Assembly: GCA_947631615.1 (NCBI GenBank)
Contig: CANRLX010000004.1
Location: 1 to 64,000 of the forward strand
From: an uncultured Acetatifactor sp.
GTDB lineage: Bacteria; Bacillota; Clostridia; Lachnospirales; Lachnospiraceae
Length of the DNA: 64,000 nt
Direction of reading: 5' to 3'
The notes under the pieces were generated by a model. It saw nothing but the letters and a program-made list of their open reading frames with translations. It did no database searches and was not told the origin of the DNA. Below, in pieces: positions 8,023 through 17,074 of the stretch. How positions within the stretch are numbered: position 1 is the first letter of the stretch; each line of letters starts with the position of its first letter. The position numbers and the translations under genes were made by a program.

Positions 8023-9442
8023 GGGCGCGCTCTCCTATCGAAAAGATTTCCAGTCTCTTATCCTGGAGCGTAAAGTATGCCCTCTGCTCAACGGCAAAGC
8101 CTTCCGCTTCCAGCCATTCTGACATCTGTGTCACTCCACAGCGAGGCTGTACTTCATCCAGGATATACCAAATCTGCCCCTCCTGTGCCAGGATATCCGA
8201 AAGAGAGCGCTCCCCTCCCATTCCGGTCAGCTCCTCCACCATGACGATCCTTGCCTGCGGCAAATAATACCGGTAGACCAGGATATGCTCATAGGGATCA
8301 TCCACGATCAGACAGGCGTCCGCTTCCACATTCTCCTCCAGATACGCCGTCCATTCCGACGCGGTGGATGTCATCACATCCTCGCGCTGTATCATCCGGA
8401 CGGAAAAATAACCCATGACACACAGCAGTACCAGACAGCCCATCTGCAGGAGAAACGTTTGCGGCCCCTTGTCCTCACCAATCGCAAGCGCCGCAAACAG
8501 AGAGAGCATCCCCCACGCCACATAGAGATACCGAGGAACCCATATCGGTGCCACCGCCAGAGAGAGCGCCGCGCCTATCAGCATGGTTCCCAGAAAAACA
8601 GCCAACGCCGCAAGCGCTGCCCCCTTTCTGCGCAGAATTGCTCGCACCGCCAGCGCCGTCAAAAGAAAGCACATAGCGGCGCCGACGCCCTCCAGGGAAT
8701 TGTCCATCAACAGGGCCGGAGTCGAGATCCACTCCCGCCAGTCAAACCCCTTGATCCAATAGTTTTGGGAAACCCTGCCGCTCTGCCGCAGCAGCACACC
8801 GAGCCAGGGCGCATACCCCAGCGCGATCCCTGCGCCGCACAAAAGAAGCTTCCAAACCTCCCTCCGGCTGCGCAGCAGGACGACCGCCAGCAGGATCAGC
8901 CATGCCGTAAAGACTGCCATCGCCGCGTAGTAATGACAGTACATCGCTCCCAGAGTCAGGAGGGTTCCCATCGCCAGATCCCGCGTCCTTCGCTTTTCGT
9001 AGTAAGCGAAGAGAAATAATGACGTTGCTGTCACAAAAAAGCTTCCCCAGGAATACATTCGCACATATGTGCTCATCTCTACGGTACAGTAAGACGCCCC
9101 ATACCACAATAGATACAGCACAGACGCCGTACCCCCCCAGCGCCTCCGGATCAGACCGGCCCCCAGCCAGAGGAGATTCAGATAAGTCGCCAGCGCGGTC
9201 ACAAGCCGGTATTTCACAAGGCTTTCGCCTCCTGCAGCGGCGGAAAGCTTTAACAGTAGATAATACAGGGGCGGATGGACATCTCCCGCCGTGCCGTGGA
9301 TGATCTCCCCCACCGTCCCTCGGACCAGGGTGATAGAATACGCTTCATCCAACACAACGCTCTCCGAAAGGATCGGAAGAGAAACCACCATGCAGAGAAC
9401 CACCGCCACCGCATAGGGCAAAACAATTTTGCATTTCTTCAT
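8012..9442 (-). CDS. GT39/ArnT-type membrane glycosyltransferase
   Basis: A polytopic membrane protein of 476 residues with about ten hydrophobic helices. The first extracytoplasmic loop carries VVLDEAYS, whose Asp-Glu pair is the catalytic/metal motif of GT-C enzymes of the GT39/ArnT/PMT type, followed by DVHPPLYYLLLKL, the usual second motif. Such enzymes transfer a sugar from a polyprenyl-phosphate donor on the outer face of the membrane. The acceptor is unknown. The last ~120 residues form the soluble C-terminal domain. It overlaps the next membrane-protein gene by 11 bases. Confidence 0.8.
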   Translation of the reverse strand: MKKCKIVLPYAVAVVLCMVVSLPILSESVVLDEAYSITLVRGTVGEIIHGTAGDVHPPLYYLLLKLSAAAGGESLVKYRLVTALATYLNLLWLGAGLIRRRWGGTASVLYLLWYGASYCTVEMSTYVRMYSWGSFFVTATSLFLFAYYEKRRTRDLAMGTLLTLGAMYCHYYAAMAVFTAWLILLAVVLLRSRREVWKLLLCGAGIALGYAPWLGVLLRQSGRVSQNYWIKGFDWREWISTPALLMDNSLEGVGAAMCFLLTALAVRAILRRKGAALAALAVFLGTMLIGAALSLAVAPIWVPRYLYVAWGMLSLFAALAIGEDKGPQTFLLQMGCLVLLCVMGYFSVRMIQREDVMTSTASEWTAYLEENVEADACLIVDDPYEHILVYRYYLPQARIVMVEELTGMGGERSLSDILAQEGQIWYILDEVQPRCGVTQMSEWLEAEGFAVEQRAYFTLQDKRLEIFSIGERAHGE

Positions 9443-9463
9443 ACCATATCGCCACGTTTTTTC

Positions 9464-11755
9464 CTAATCTACCCTGTTGTAGTTGATCAGGCATCCCTTC
9501 AAAATGATCTGGCGTTCCTCGTCGGTCAGCTCTCCCAGGCGAAGCGTAAATTCCCGCAGGCCGCCATCCTTCACCGTGTACGCTTGGATCACATCCGCCT
9601 TCTCCTCCACGGCCTTCCGGATGCCGGGGAGAAACAGATAGTCCAAATTCTGAAAAGGAAGCTCTCCCTCATCGATCAGGAAGGGAAGCATCCCCCAGTT
9701 GATCAGGTTGGAGCGGTATCTCTTGGTGGCGTATTCGTTGGCGATGTTCGCCCAGCCGCCCAGAACCTTCTGGCAGGAGGCCGCCTGCTCTCTCGCGGAG
9801 CCGTCGCCCGGCTTCACCGCAAAGATCGTGGAGCCAAAGCCGGTGTTGGTGTGGTCGGCATCCGCAAACTGCGTCTTTACCACATTCATCACATCCTTCA
9901 CCCACGGACATTCCCCACAGGGATGCTCCCCCTGCATACGGAGCTTCTCCGCCTTCTGCACCGCCTTGGCGCGCCCGACGTACTGGGGATCCTTGCGGCT
10001 CAAGGTAAACTCTGCAAGTCCCAGCGGGTTGGAGCGGTAGGAAGAAGTCTCTCCGGAGGGGATCAGTTCGTCCGTGGTGGTCACCGGATCGTGGATCTCT
10101 GACACCACCTGGAGCACCAGATTGTCCGGCAGCGCTCCCATCTCGGGCCAGTCCTTGATGTTGGGGCCAAACTGGATCTCGGTATTGGGATCCGCCACGC
10201 CCTTGGAGTCAAAGACTCTGTTTTCATAGATCTTTGCATCAAAATGATACTTGTATTTCCCTATCTCGCCGTCAAATTCCGTAGCGGGAGTCAGCACGCC
10301 CTGATTGGCCGCCGTGGCCGCAATGGAACGGGCATCCATCAGCGCCACGGAAGAGATCTGGCCGCTCTGCAGCTTGGATCCCTCACGGTTGGGGAAGTTC
10401 CTGGTGGAATGACGGATGCTGAAGGCATTGTTGGCAGGCGTGTCTCCTGCGCCGAAGCAGGGGCCGCAGAATGCGGTCTTCATCACCGCGCCGGTCTCCA
10501 GGATCGCAGCGGCACAGCCGTTTCGGATCAGCTCCATATACACGGGCATGGATGCGGGATAAACACTCAGGGTAAAGCCGTCCGAGCCAATGTATCTGCC
10601 CTTCAGGATGTCTGCCGCCGCACAGATATTCTCAAAGCCGCCGCCCGCACAGCCGGCGATGATCCCCTGATCCACCACGAATTTTCCGTTCTTTACCTTG
10701 TCCTTCAGGTGATATTCCACCGCACCGTCCAGGCTCACCTGCGCGCGCTTCTCCGTCTCATCCAAAATATCCATGAGATTGGTATTCAATTCTTCGATCG
10801 TGTAGGTGTTGCTGGGATGGAAGGGCATTGCGATCATGGGGCGCACCTTGTCCAGATCCACCTCGATCATGCCGTCGTAATAGGTGATCTCCCCGGGATT
10901 TAACTCCTTGTACTCCTCGCTCCTGCCGTGGATCTCATAAAACTCCCGAATCTGGTCGTCCGTGCGCCAGATGGAGGACAGACAGGTGGTCTCCGTGGTC
11001 ATGACATCGATCCCGATCCGGAAATCCGCGCTCAGAGCGCTCACGCCGGGGCCTACAAACTCCATCACTTTATTTTTCACATAACCGTTCCGAAAGACAG
11101 CGCCGATAATGGCGAGCGCCACATCCTGCGGGCCCACGCCCTTGACAGGCGCGCCCTTTAAATAAACGCCCACCACCCCGGGCATATTGATGTCATAGGT
11201 CTGATTCAAGAGCTGTTTTACCAGCTCCGGACCGCCCTCTCCCATAGCCATAGTACCCAGCGCGCCATAGCGGGTGTGGGAGTCGGATCCCAGGATCATC
11301 CGTCCGCCGCCGGCCAGCATCTCCCTGGCATACTGGTGGATCACCGCCTGATGCGGGGGCACATAGACGCCGCCGTACCTTTTGGCACAGGTGAGGCCGA
11401 ACATGTGGTCATCCTCGTTGATGGTGCCGCCCACCGCACACAGAGAGTTGTGGCAGTTGGTCAGCACATAGGGCATGGGAAACTTCTGCAGACCGGAAGC
11501 CCTAGCCGTCTGAATGATCCCCACAAAGGTGATATCGTGGCTGGTCAGCTTGTCAAAACGGATCTTCAGCTTCTCCATATTGCCGGAAGTATTGTGCTCT
11601 TTCAAAATGCCGTATGCGATCGTATTCCGGCGGGCCTCCTCCTTTGAGATCTCCCTGCCCGTCTTTGCCCGAACCGCAGCCTGTGCCTCTCCGTCGTCGG
11701 GAATGATCTCCTTCCCGTTTAACAGATACGCACCGCTTTCCAATAATGTAACCAT
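9464..11755 (-). CDS. Aconitase-superfamily hydratase (YbhJ-like)
   Basis: A cytoplasmic 4Fe-4S hydro-lyase of the aconitase superfamily, 763 residues. Visible motifs are [15 protein letters not shown] (about residue 155), [13 protein letters not shown] with the first cluster cysteine (Cys 369) and CGPCFGAGD with the other two (Cys 430, 433). GCAGGG replaces the usual SCTN-type context, as in the YbhJ-like branch, so activity on citrate itself should not be assumed. The start at 11755 is supported by AGGAGG six bases upstream; the longer frame to 11830 runs through the promoter. It is probably monocistronic. Confidence 0.83.
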   Translation of the reverse strand: MVTLLESGAYLLNGKEIIPDDGEAQAAVRAKTGREISKEEARRNTIAYGILKEHNTSGNMEKLKIRFDKLTSHDITFVGIIQTARASGLQKFPMPYVLTNCHNSLCAVGGTINEDDHMFGLTCAKRYGGVYVPPHQAVIHQYAREMLAGGGRMILGSDSHTRYGALGTMAMGEGGPELVKQLLNQTYDINMPGVVGVYLKGAPVKGVGPQDVALAIIGAVFRNGYVKNKVMEFVGPGVSALSADFRIGIDVMTTETTCLSSIWRTDDQIREFYEIHGRSEEYKELNPGEITYYDGMIEVDLDKVRPMIAMPFHPSNTYTIEELNTNLMDILDETEKRAQVSLDGAVEYHLKDKVKNGKFVVDQGIIAGCAGGGFENICAAADILKGRYIGSDGFTLSVYPASMPVYMELIRNGCAAAILETGAVMKTAFCGPCFGAGDTPANNAFSIRHSTRNFPNREGSKLQSGQISSVALMDARSIAATAANQGVLTPATEFDGEIGKYKYHFDAKIYENRVFDSKGVADPNTEIQFGPNIKDWPEMGALPDNLVLQVVSEIHDPVTTTDELIPSGETSSYRSNPLGLAEFTLSRKDPQYVGRAKAVQKAEKLRMQGEHPCGECPWVKDVMNVVKTQFADADHTNTGFGSTIFAVKPGDGSAREQAASCQKVLGGWANIANEYATKRYRSNLINWGMLPFLIDEGELPFQNLDYLFLPGIRKAVEEKADVIQAYTVKDGGLREFTLRLGELTDEERQIILKGCLINYNRVD

Positions 11756-11801
11756 ACTCTTCCTCCTGATCGTCGCTTGGTCTACTGCGAAAACTATTTT
11801 T

Positions 11802-11830
11802 ATTATAGGATAATCCGCCGCCTTATGCAA
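11802..11830 (-). promoter_or_regulatory. Sigma-A promoter of the hydratase gene
   Basis: On the complement TTGCAT (11830-11825) and TATAAT (11807-11802) are separated by exactly 17 bases, and the AGGAGG site and ATG at 11755 follow. Confidence 0.75.
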
Positions 11831-11843
11831 CGATAATCTGCTC

Positions 11844-12656
11844 CTACACGGGGTAATCCTGTATCAGCTGTGCGATCTCATCCAGGTCGATCTGCAGCTC
11901 TCCCTGATAGATGGCAAGAGCAGCCTTCCCCTGTAAAGGCTGCATATGCGCCGTATAATCGTCCTGCCAGTGGTACGTGACCAGGATCTTTCGTGCGGGA
12001 TCCACGATCCAATACTCTTTCACTCCGGCATCCACGTACTTCTGGAGCTTCTTCGTGTAATCCCTGCGTCTGGTGGTCTCCGAGACGATCTCCAGACAAA
12101 AATCCGGCGCCCCCAGGATCCCCCAGCGGCAGATCTTGCTCCGGTCACAGAGGATCAGGATATCCGGCTGGACCACGGTCCTCTCATCGCAGTCCAGCCG
12201 CACATCCACCGGAGACGTCATGGGAAGACAGTCCCCGTTTCTTCCTTCAATAAAACGGCTGATCTGCGAAAAGATCCTGCTCAGCAGGTGCTGATGCACA
12301 AAGGAAGGAGACGCCATGTCGTACAGCACGCCGTCGATCAGCTCCGACCGCCCGTCCTCCGGCAGCTCATAATAATCCTCAATGGTGTACTGCCCCTGTC
12401 TCTTTGACGGCTTCCCGTAATAAACGCCTGCCTCCTCCACCCTCTGAGGATTCCGGTCGGGCTCTCCTCCCCAGTAAGCCGTCGAATCGTCGCCCAATGC
12501 CCGTTCCAGCGCCTGAAGCGTGGCATAGCGGGGGTGTGCCGTCTCTCCGGAGAAAATCTTCTGCAGCGTGCCCAGCGGCACTCCGCTGCGCTCCGAAAGC
12601 TGTGCCAGACTGTATCCTCTCTCCTGCTTGATCCGTTTCATCTCCTCCAACGTCAT
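11844..12656 (-). CDS. HTH (XRE-type)-Uma2 nuclease-fold fusion protein
   Basis: A 270-residue two-domain protein. Residues 1-60 form a helix-turn-helix of the XRE/Cro type ([24 protein letters not shown]). Residues 90-260 form a Uma2/DUF820 domain with the PD-(D/E)XK-like residues SELIDG (Glu 105), VVQPDILI (Asp 165), CLEIVS (Glu 189) and [18 protein letters not shown] (Lys 203). All expected catalytic positions are present, so nuclease activity is possible but unproven. Uma2 proteins are frequent in cyanobacteria and actinomycetes and their biological role is unclear; the fused DNA-binding domain suggests site-directed action or autoregulation. No methylase or partner gene lies nearby. Confidence 0.85.
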   Translation of the reverse strand: MTLEEMKRIKQERGYSLAQLSERSGVPLGTLQKIFSGETAHPRYATLQALERALGDDSTAYWGGEPDRNPQRVEEAGVYYGKPSKRQGQYTIEDYYELPEDGRSELIDGVLYDMASPSFVHQHLLSRIFSQISRFIEGRNGDCLPMTSPVDVRLDCDERTVVQPDILILCDRSKICRWGILGAPDFCLEIVSETTRRRDYTKKLQKYVDAGVKEYWIVDPARKILVTYHWQDDYTAHMQPLQGKAALAIYQGELQIDLDEIAQLIQDYPV

Positions 12657-12699
12657 AGAAGCCCCTCCTTTCCGCTTGTTACACGGTTCCTATGCTTCC

Positions 12700-12728
12700 A
12701 TTTTATCTTCTTTTATCCCGATTGTCAA
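12700..12728 (-). promoter_or_regulatory. Strong sigma-A promoter of the HTH-Uma2 gene
   Basis: On the complement a perfect TTGACA (12728-12723) and TAAAAT (12705-12700) are 17 bases apart. Just upstream (12729-12800) A-tracts recur about every 11 bases, each ending in GG, which may bend the DNA or act as an UP element. Confidence 0.75.
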
Positions 12729-12777
12729 CCATAAAATATCCGTTTTTATTCCTTTCTATTGCCTTTTTTTCACCTTT

Positions 12778-14196
12778 TTATTGCCTTTTTTCATCCAAAT
12801 ATAGCTGTACGCGGTTCTGAACCTTTTTTGCGGCCTCCTGAACGCTTGCCGCTCCCTGCTGATACGCCCCAAATTCCTCGTCAAGGATCTGCGCAATCCC
12901 GCGGATAAAAACGCTTTTCTGATCCGCCAGCCCAATGAGCGCCCGCACCTCCTCCACATCCTCCCGGGAGGCGGCATAAACATAGGGAACGTCCGGATCA
13001 TCGAAGGAAGCGTTGGGAAGCGGATTCCCCGCGTCGTCATAGCGCTGCTCCTGCGCCAGCATAAGCTGTTTTTCAAACCGTTCCTTCTGCACAAAAAAAC
13101 GGCCGGAACTTGCGGCGGTGTCGTCCATCCATTCCCCGTCCACATAAAACCGCAGAAAATCCAACGCGCCTTCCGGACAATCGCTGTAGGCGCAGATCCC
13201 CAGAGTGTCCAACAACTGCACCGACACGCCGTTTCCCTCTCCGGGCAGCCCCTTCACCGCCATATCATTGCCAAAAATCTCCTTCAAATACTGGTACTGC
13301 CCCACGCTTCCGATCACCTCCAGGGAGGCCAGATGTATTCCATCCGAAACACTGTGCCCTGTCAGGCGCGAACGTCTGTCGGCTCCGCCGCTGTCCCGCT
13401 TCTCTCCAAACTCCAAAATGCGATAAAATTCCTCCCGACAAAAATCCGCTTTGCCCGTCTCCCAGTCCACAAAATCCGCCAGAGAAAACATCGTCAGGGT
13501 AGAGACGACGCTGGAATCCGCATAAAATCCGGCCAGGGCGCCGGCTCCTTTTCCGTTCCTCTCAAAAGCGTCCAGCATCTCCTCCATGCTCCATCCGGTC
13601 TCCTCCCCAAACAAGGTTTTCTTCCCCACGATCGTGCAGATCTGAAAGGTCGGCCCCAGCTCATAGAGAGCGTCTCCCGTCTGCGCGCACCGCAGGACAT
13701 TGTCCTGGTAGCGCTCCTGACGTTCCTCTTTTGTCAAAAGGGCAGTCAAGTCCGTCAGGATTCCCTGATACCCCAGCACATCCGCGTCCAATTCCTGCAA
13801 ATCCACCAGATCCGTTCCCTTTCCGGTGGCAAGCTCCATCTGGAAACGCTCCATCGCCGCGGCCTCATCCGACGCCTCCCCAAGGTAATCCACCACCTCA
13901 ACGCAGTACGCGGCGCTCTGGTCATTGTACGCTGCCACCGCGCTCTGCAGATTCTCGTTGTATGTGCCCCAGACGGTCCCCAGGGTCACCACCGTCCGAT
14001 CGCCGCTCTCTTTCACTCCCGCAGACATGTTCTCTTCCATTTCTTCGTTCAATTTTTCTTTCATTCCCTTTTCCATTCCCCCGCCTTCCAATTCTCCTTT
14101 TCCACATCCTCCCAAAAGTCCTGCCATCAGCAGAAGCACAGCGAAAAGCGCTGCCCTTGCTCTCTCCTTTTTCCTTCGGTTTCTCTCCTTTCTCAT
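12778..14196 (-). CDS. Extracellular solute-binding lipoprotein (ABC-transporter type), orphan
   Basis: A secreted lipoprotein with a basic N-terminus, a hydrophobic core and lipobox LLGGC, followed by a charged linker rich in Glu/Lys/Met. The rest has the look of family 1 solute-binding proteins (TVVTLGTVWGTYNENLQSAVAAYND ... FQMELATGKGTDLVDLQELD), which deliver sugars or similar ligands to ABC permeases. No permease or ATPase gene is adjacent, so the ligand is unknown. The start is chosen at 14196, where GGAG precedes by 9 bases. A 21-bp tandem duplication supplies a second in-frame ATG at 14217. Confidence 0.72.
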   Translation of the reverse strand: MRKERNRRKKERARAALFAVLLLMAGLLGGCGKGELEGGGMEKGMKEKLNEEMEENMSAGVKESGDRTVVTLGTVWGTYNENLQSAVAAYNDQSAAYCVEVVDYLGEASDEAAAMERFQMELATGKGTDLVDLQELDADVLGYQGILTDLTALLTKEERQERYQDNVLRCAQTGDALYELGPTFQICTIVGKKTLFGEETGWSMEEMLDAFERNGKGAGALAGFYADSSVVSTLTMFSLADFVDWETGKADFCREEFYRILEFGEKRDSGGADRRSRLTGHSVSDGIHLASLEVIGSVGQYQYLKEIFGNDMAVKGLPGEGNGVSVQLLDTLGICAYSDCPEGALDFLRFYVDGEWMDDTAASSGRFFVQKERFEKQLMLAQEQRYDDAGNPLPNASFDDPDVPYVYAASREDVEEVRALIGLADQKSVFIRGIAQILDEEFGAYQQGAASVQEAAKKVQNRVQLYLDEKRQ

Positions 14197-14221
14197 TGGG
14201 TTTCTCTCCTTTCTCATTCGA
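14180..14221. repeat. 21-bp tandem duplication over the start of the solute-binding gene
   Basis: Two consecutive 21-bp copies (14180-14200 and 14201-14221) differ only near their ends. On the complement each copy contains AATGAGAAAGGAGAG, so the SD-like AAAGGAG inside the upstream copy serves the ATG of the downstream copy. The duplication adds seven residues (MRKERNP) in frame. Confidence 0.8.
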
Positions 14222-14345
14222 TTTCTCTCTTCCTCTATTTCTCTGTTCCCAGGCATCTTTGAAGCTCTGCCTATTTCATTAAAGGAGATCCTTGCATCAC
14301 AGTCGTACACGCCTTGTATCGGCTTTGTAACATTTGCGGCCGCAA

Positions 14346-14388
14346 GCAAAAAGGCACATCCCGGAATACATTTCCAGGATATGCCTTG
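14346..14388 (-). terminator. Rho-independent terminator after glgP
   Basis: On the complement the arms AAGGCATATCCTGGAA (14387-14372) and TTCCGGGATGTGCCTT (14366-14351) form a 16-bp stem with two G-U pairs and a 5-base loop, followed by a short T-run. It starts 49 bases after the glgP stop codon. Confidence 0.85.
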
Positions 14389-14435
14389 TTCACTGCGATT
14401 TTACTGCAGAACTCTCTTTGTAGTTTTTCTTCCGC

Positions 14436-16976
14436 TTACTTCAATACCACCTTGTCCAGATGCCAGATCTCGTCCACATACTGCTGGATGGTTCGGTCGG
14501 AGGTGAACTTGCCGGAACATGCCACGTTCAGGATAGCGCTCTTTGCCCAGCCGTCCTCGTTCTTGTAAGCCTCCTCCACACGCTTCTGCGCGTCCGCATA
14601 GGAACGGAAATCCTTCAGGATAAAGTAGGTGTCCGCTTTCGCGCTGGACTGGGTATTTAATAAGGAGTTGTACAGCGGGCGGAACAGCTCCGTGTCGTTT
14701 GGGGCGTAGGTCCCGTTGATCAGCTGCATCAGCACCTTGCGCACGTCCTGATCGTTGTTGAAGATCTCCATGGGATTGTACCCGCCGTAATTCTCGTACC
14801 GGATGACCTCGTCGGAGCTCAGGCCGAAGATGAAAGCGTTCTCCTCGCCTACCTCCTCCACGATCTCCACGTTGGCGCCGTCCATGGTGCCCAGGGTCAG
14901 CGCGCCGTTCAGCATAAACTTCATGTTGCCAGTGCCGGACGCCTCCTTGCTGGCGGTGGAGATCTGCTCGGACACATCCGCTGCCGCAAAGATAATCTCC
15001 GCGTTGGAGACATTGTAATTCTCGATAAATACCACCTTGATTTTTCCCTCGATGGAAGCGTCGTTGTTGATCACATCCGCCACCGAGTTGATCAGCTTGA
15101 TGGTCAGCTTTGCGTTGTAGTAGCCGGCCGCCGCCTTCGCGCCAAAGATAAAGGTCCTCGGATAGAAATCCATCTCCGGATGCTCCTTCAGCTCATTGTA
15201 CAGATACATGACATGCAAAATGTTTAAGAGCTGTCTCTTGTACTCATGCAGACGCTTTACCTGCACGTCGAAAATGGAGCGGGGATTGACCTCGATTCCA
15301 TTGTGCTCCAGGATATAAGCGGCCAGGCGCACCTTATTCTGGTACTTGATATTCATAAACTCCTGCTGGGCCTTCTTGTCGTCCGCATATACCTTTAAGC
15401 GGCTGATCTGCGGCAGATCGGTGATCCAGTCCGCTCCCACATGCGCGGTGACCCAGTCCGCCAAGAGCGGATTGCCGTGCAGCAGGAAACGTCTCTGGGT
15501 GATGCCGTTGGTCTTGTTGTTGAAGCGCTCCGGAAACATCTCGTAGAAATCCTTCAGCTCCTGCTTCTTCAAAATCTCGGTGTGCAACTTTGCCACACCG
15601 TTTACGGAATAGCCCGCCACGATAGCCATATGGGCCATCTTCACCTGTCCGTCATAGATAATCGCCATCTTGCGGATCTTGTCCTGCACGTTGACGTTGG
15701 GATCATTGCCGTACTTATTCTCGATCTCGATGATAAACCTGCGGTTGATCTCCTCCACGATCTGATACACGCGGGGAAGCAGACGGGAAAACAGCTCGAT
15801 GGGCCACTTCTCCAGCGCCTCCGCCATAATGGTATGGTTGGTGTACGCGCAGGTCTTGGTGGTGACGTCCCAAGCCTCCTCCCAGGTAAGGTAATAGTCA
15901 TCCATCAGCACGCGCATCAGCTCGGCGATGGCCACCGTGGGATGGGTGTCGTTCAGCTGGAAGGCCACCTTCTCATGGAACTTGCGGATGTCGTCGTGCT
16001 TTCTCATGTACTTCTCCACCGCTTCCTGCACGGACGCGGAGATAAAGAAATACTGCTGCTTTAAGCGCAGCTCCTTGCCGGCGTAGTGGTTGTCGTTGGG
16101 ATAGAGCACCTCCACGATATTGCGCGCCAGGTTCTCCTGTTCCACCGCCTTCTGATAATCGCCCTTGTCGAAGGAATCCAGCTTGAAGCACTCCACCGGC
16201 TCCGCATCCCAGATGCGAAGGGTGTTTACAATACCGTTTCCGTAGCCGATCACGGGAAGGTCAAAGGGCACCGCCCTCACCGACTGATAATTTTCCTGAG
16301 TGAAAATATTTCTGCCCTTCTCATCGGTATGTACCGACACATAGCCGCCGAATTTTACGATCTTGGCGTACTCCGGTCTGCGGAGCTCAAAGGGGTTGCC
16401 GTTCTCCAGCCACGCGTCGGGAACCTCCACCTGATAGCCGTCGCGGATCTGCTGCTTAAACATACCGTAGCGGTAACGGATGCCGCAGCCATACGCGGGA
16501 TAGCCCAGTGTAGCCAGGGAGTCCATAAAGCAGGCTGCCAGACGGCCCAGGCCGCCGTTGCCGAGAGCCGCGTCGGGCTCCTGGTCCTCGATGGCGTTCA
16601 GATCCAGCCCCAGCTCGTCCAGGGCCTCCTTGATCGGCTTGTATGCCTGCATGTTGATCATGTTGTTGCCCAGGGCGCGTCCCATCAAAAACTCCATGGA
16701 CATATAGTACACTACCTTGGCATCCTTCTTTTCGTATGCCTTCTGGGTGTCCATCCAGCTGTCCACGATCTGATCCTTGATCGCGTAGGCTACCGCCTGA
16801 AAGATCTGCTGGGGAGTCGCCTCCTCCAAGGTCTTGCGGTACAGAGTCTTTACATTATACAAAACGCTTCTCTTAAAAAGCTCTTTATCAAATTTGATTG
16901 CTTTCTTCGAGCTGACGGCAGCCGCTGCAGTCGTAGTGCTGCCCGTATTGCCATTCTTATTCACAATGTTCTTCAT
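14436..16976 (-). CDS. glgP: Glycogen/starch/maltodextrin phosphorylase
   Basis: A GT35 phosphorylase that releases glucose-1-phosphate from alpha-1,4-glucans in the cytoplasm using pyridoxal phosphate. The PLP-binding region EASGTGNMKFMLNGALTLGTMDGANVEI is intact, and MEFLMGRALGNN, DAALGNGGLGRLAACFMDS and AFQLNDTHPTVAIAELMR are classical family blocks. Length of 846 residues is normal. A Thr/Ala-rich tail of about 25 residues precedes the conserved start. GGAGGGCAAGAA precedes the ATG, and a promoter and terminator bracket the gene, so it is probably monocistronic. The synthesis genes glgC/glgD lie 18 kb away in this window. Confidence 0.97.
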   Translation of the reverse strand: MKNIVNKNGNTGSTTTAAAAVSSKKAIKFDKELFKRSVLYNVKTLYRKTLEEATPQQIFQAVAYAIKDQIVDSWMDTQKAYEKKDAKVVYYMSMEFLMGRALGNNMINMQAYKPIKEALDELGLDLNAIEDQEPDAALGNGGLGRLAACFMDSLATLGYPAYGCGIRYRYGMFKQQIRDGYQVEVPDAWLENGNPFELRRPEYAKIVKFGGYVSVHTDEKGRNIFTQENYQSVRAVPFDLPVIGYGNGIVNTLRIWDAEPVECFKLDSFDKGDYQKAVEQENLARNIVEVLYPNDNHYAGKELRLKQQYFFISASVQEAVEKYMRKHDDIRKFHEKVAFQLNDTHPTVAIAELMRVLMDDYYLTWEEAWDVTTKTCAYTNHTIMAEALEKWPIELFSRLLPRVYQIVEEINRRFIIEIENKYGNDPNVNVQDKIRKMAIIYDGQVKMAHMAIVAGYSVNGVAKLHTEILKKQELKDFYEMFPERFNNKTNGITQRRFLLHGNPLLADWVTAHVGADWITDLPQISRLKVYADDKKAQQEFMNIKYQNKVRLAAYILEHNGIEVNPRSIFDVQVKRLHEYKRQLLNILHVMYLYNELKEHPEMDFYPRTFIFGAKAAAGYYNAKLTIKLINSVADVINNDASIEGKIKVVFIENYNVSNAEIIFAAADVSEQISTASKEASGTGNMKFMLNGALTLGTMDGANVEIVEEVGEENAFIFGLSSDEVIRYENYGGYNPMEIFNNDQDVRKVLMQLINGTYAPNDTELFRPLYNSLLNTQSSAKADTYFILKDFRSYADAQKRVEEAYKNEDGWAKSAILNVACSGKFTSDRTIQQYVDEIWHLDKVVLK

Positions 16977-17032
16977 TTCTTGCCCTCCTTCTGTTGCCGT
17001 GAATGATACGTGAACGATACATGTATGCTACC

Positions 17033-17061
17033 ATTATAGCAAAGATTGCCGATGATTCCAA
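17033..17061 (-). promoter_or_regulatory. Sigma-A promoter of glgP
   Basis: On the complement TTGGAA (17061-17056) and TATAAT (17038-17033) are 17 bases apart in the 98-base gap between ileS and glgP. Confidence 0.65.
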
Positions 17062-17074
17062 CTGTTTTTCGGAT

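Noticed and set aside
13333..14262. Long plus-strand open frames here and across other minus-strand genes
   Set aside because: In GC-rich coding DNA the opposite strand is often open. These lack SD sites and are rich in Arg/His/Pro, unlike real proteins, and sit on well-supported genes.
14250..14345. Riboswitch-like leader of the solute-binding gene (c-di-GMP type considered)
   Set aside because: A GTGATGCAAGG segment hinted at it, but the conserved tetraloop, receptor and paired stems could not be assembled.
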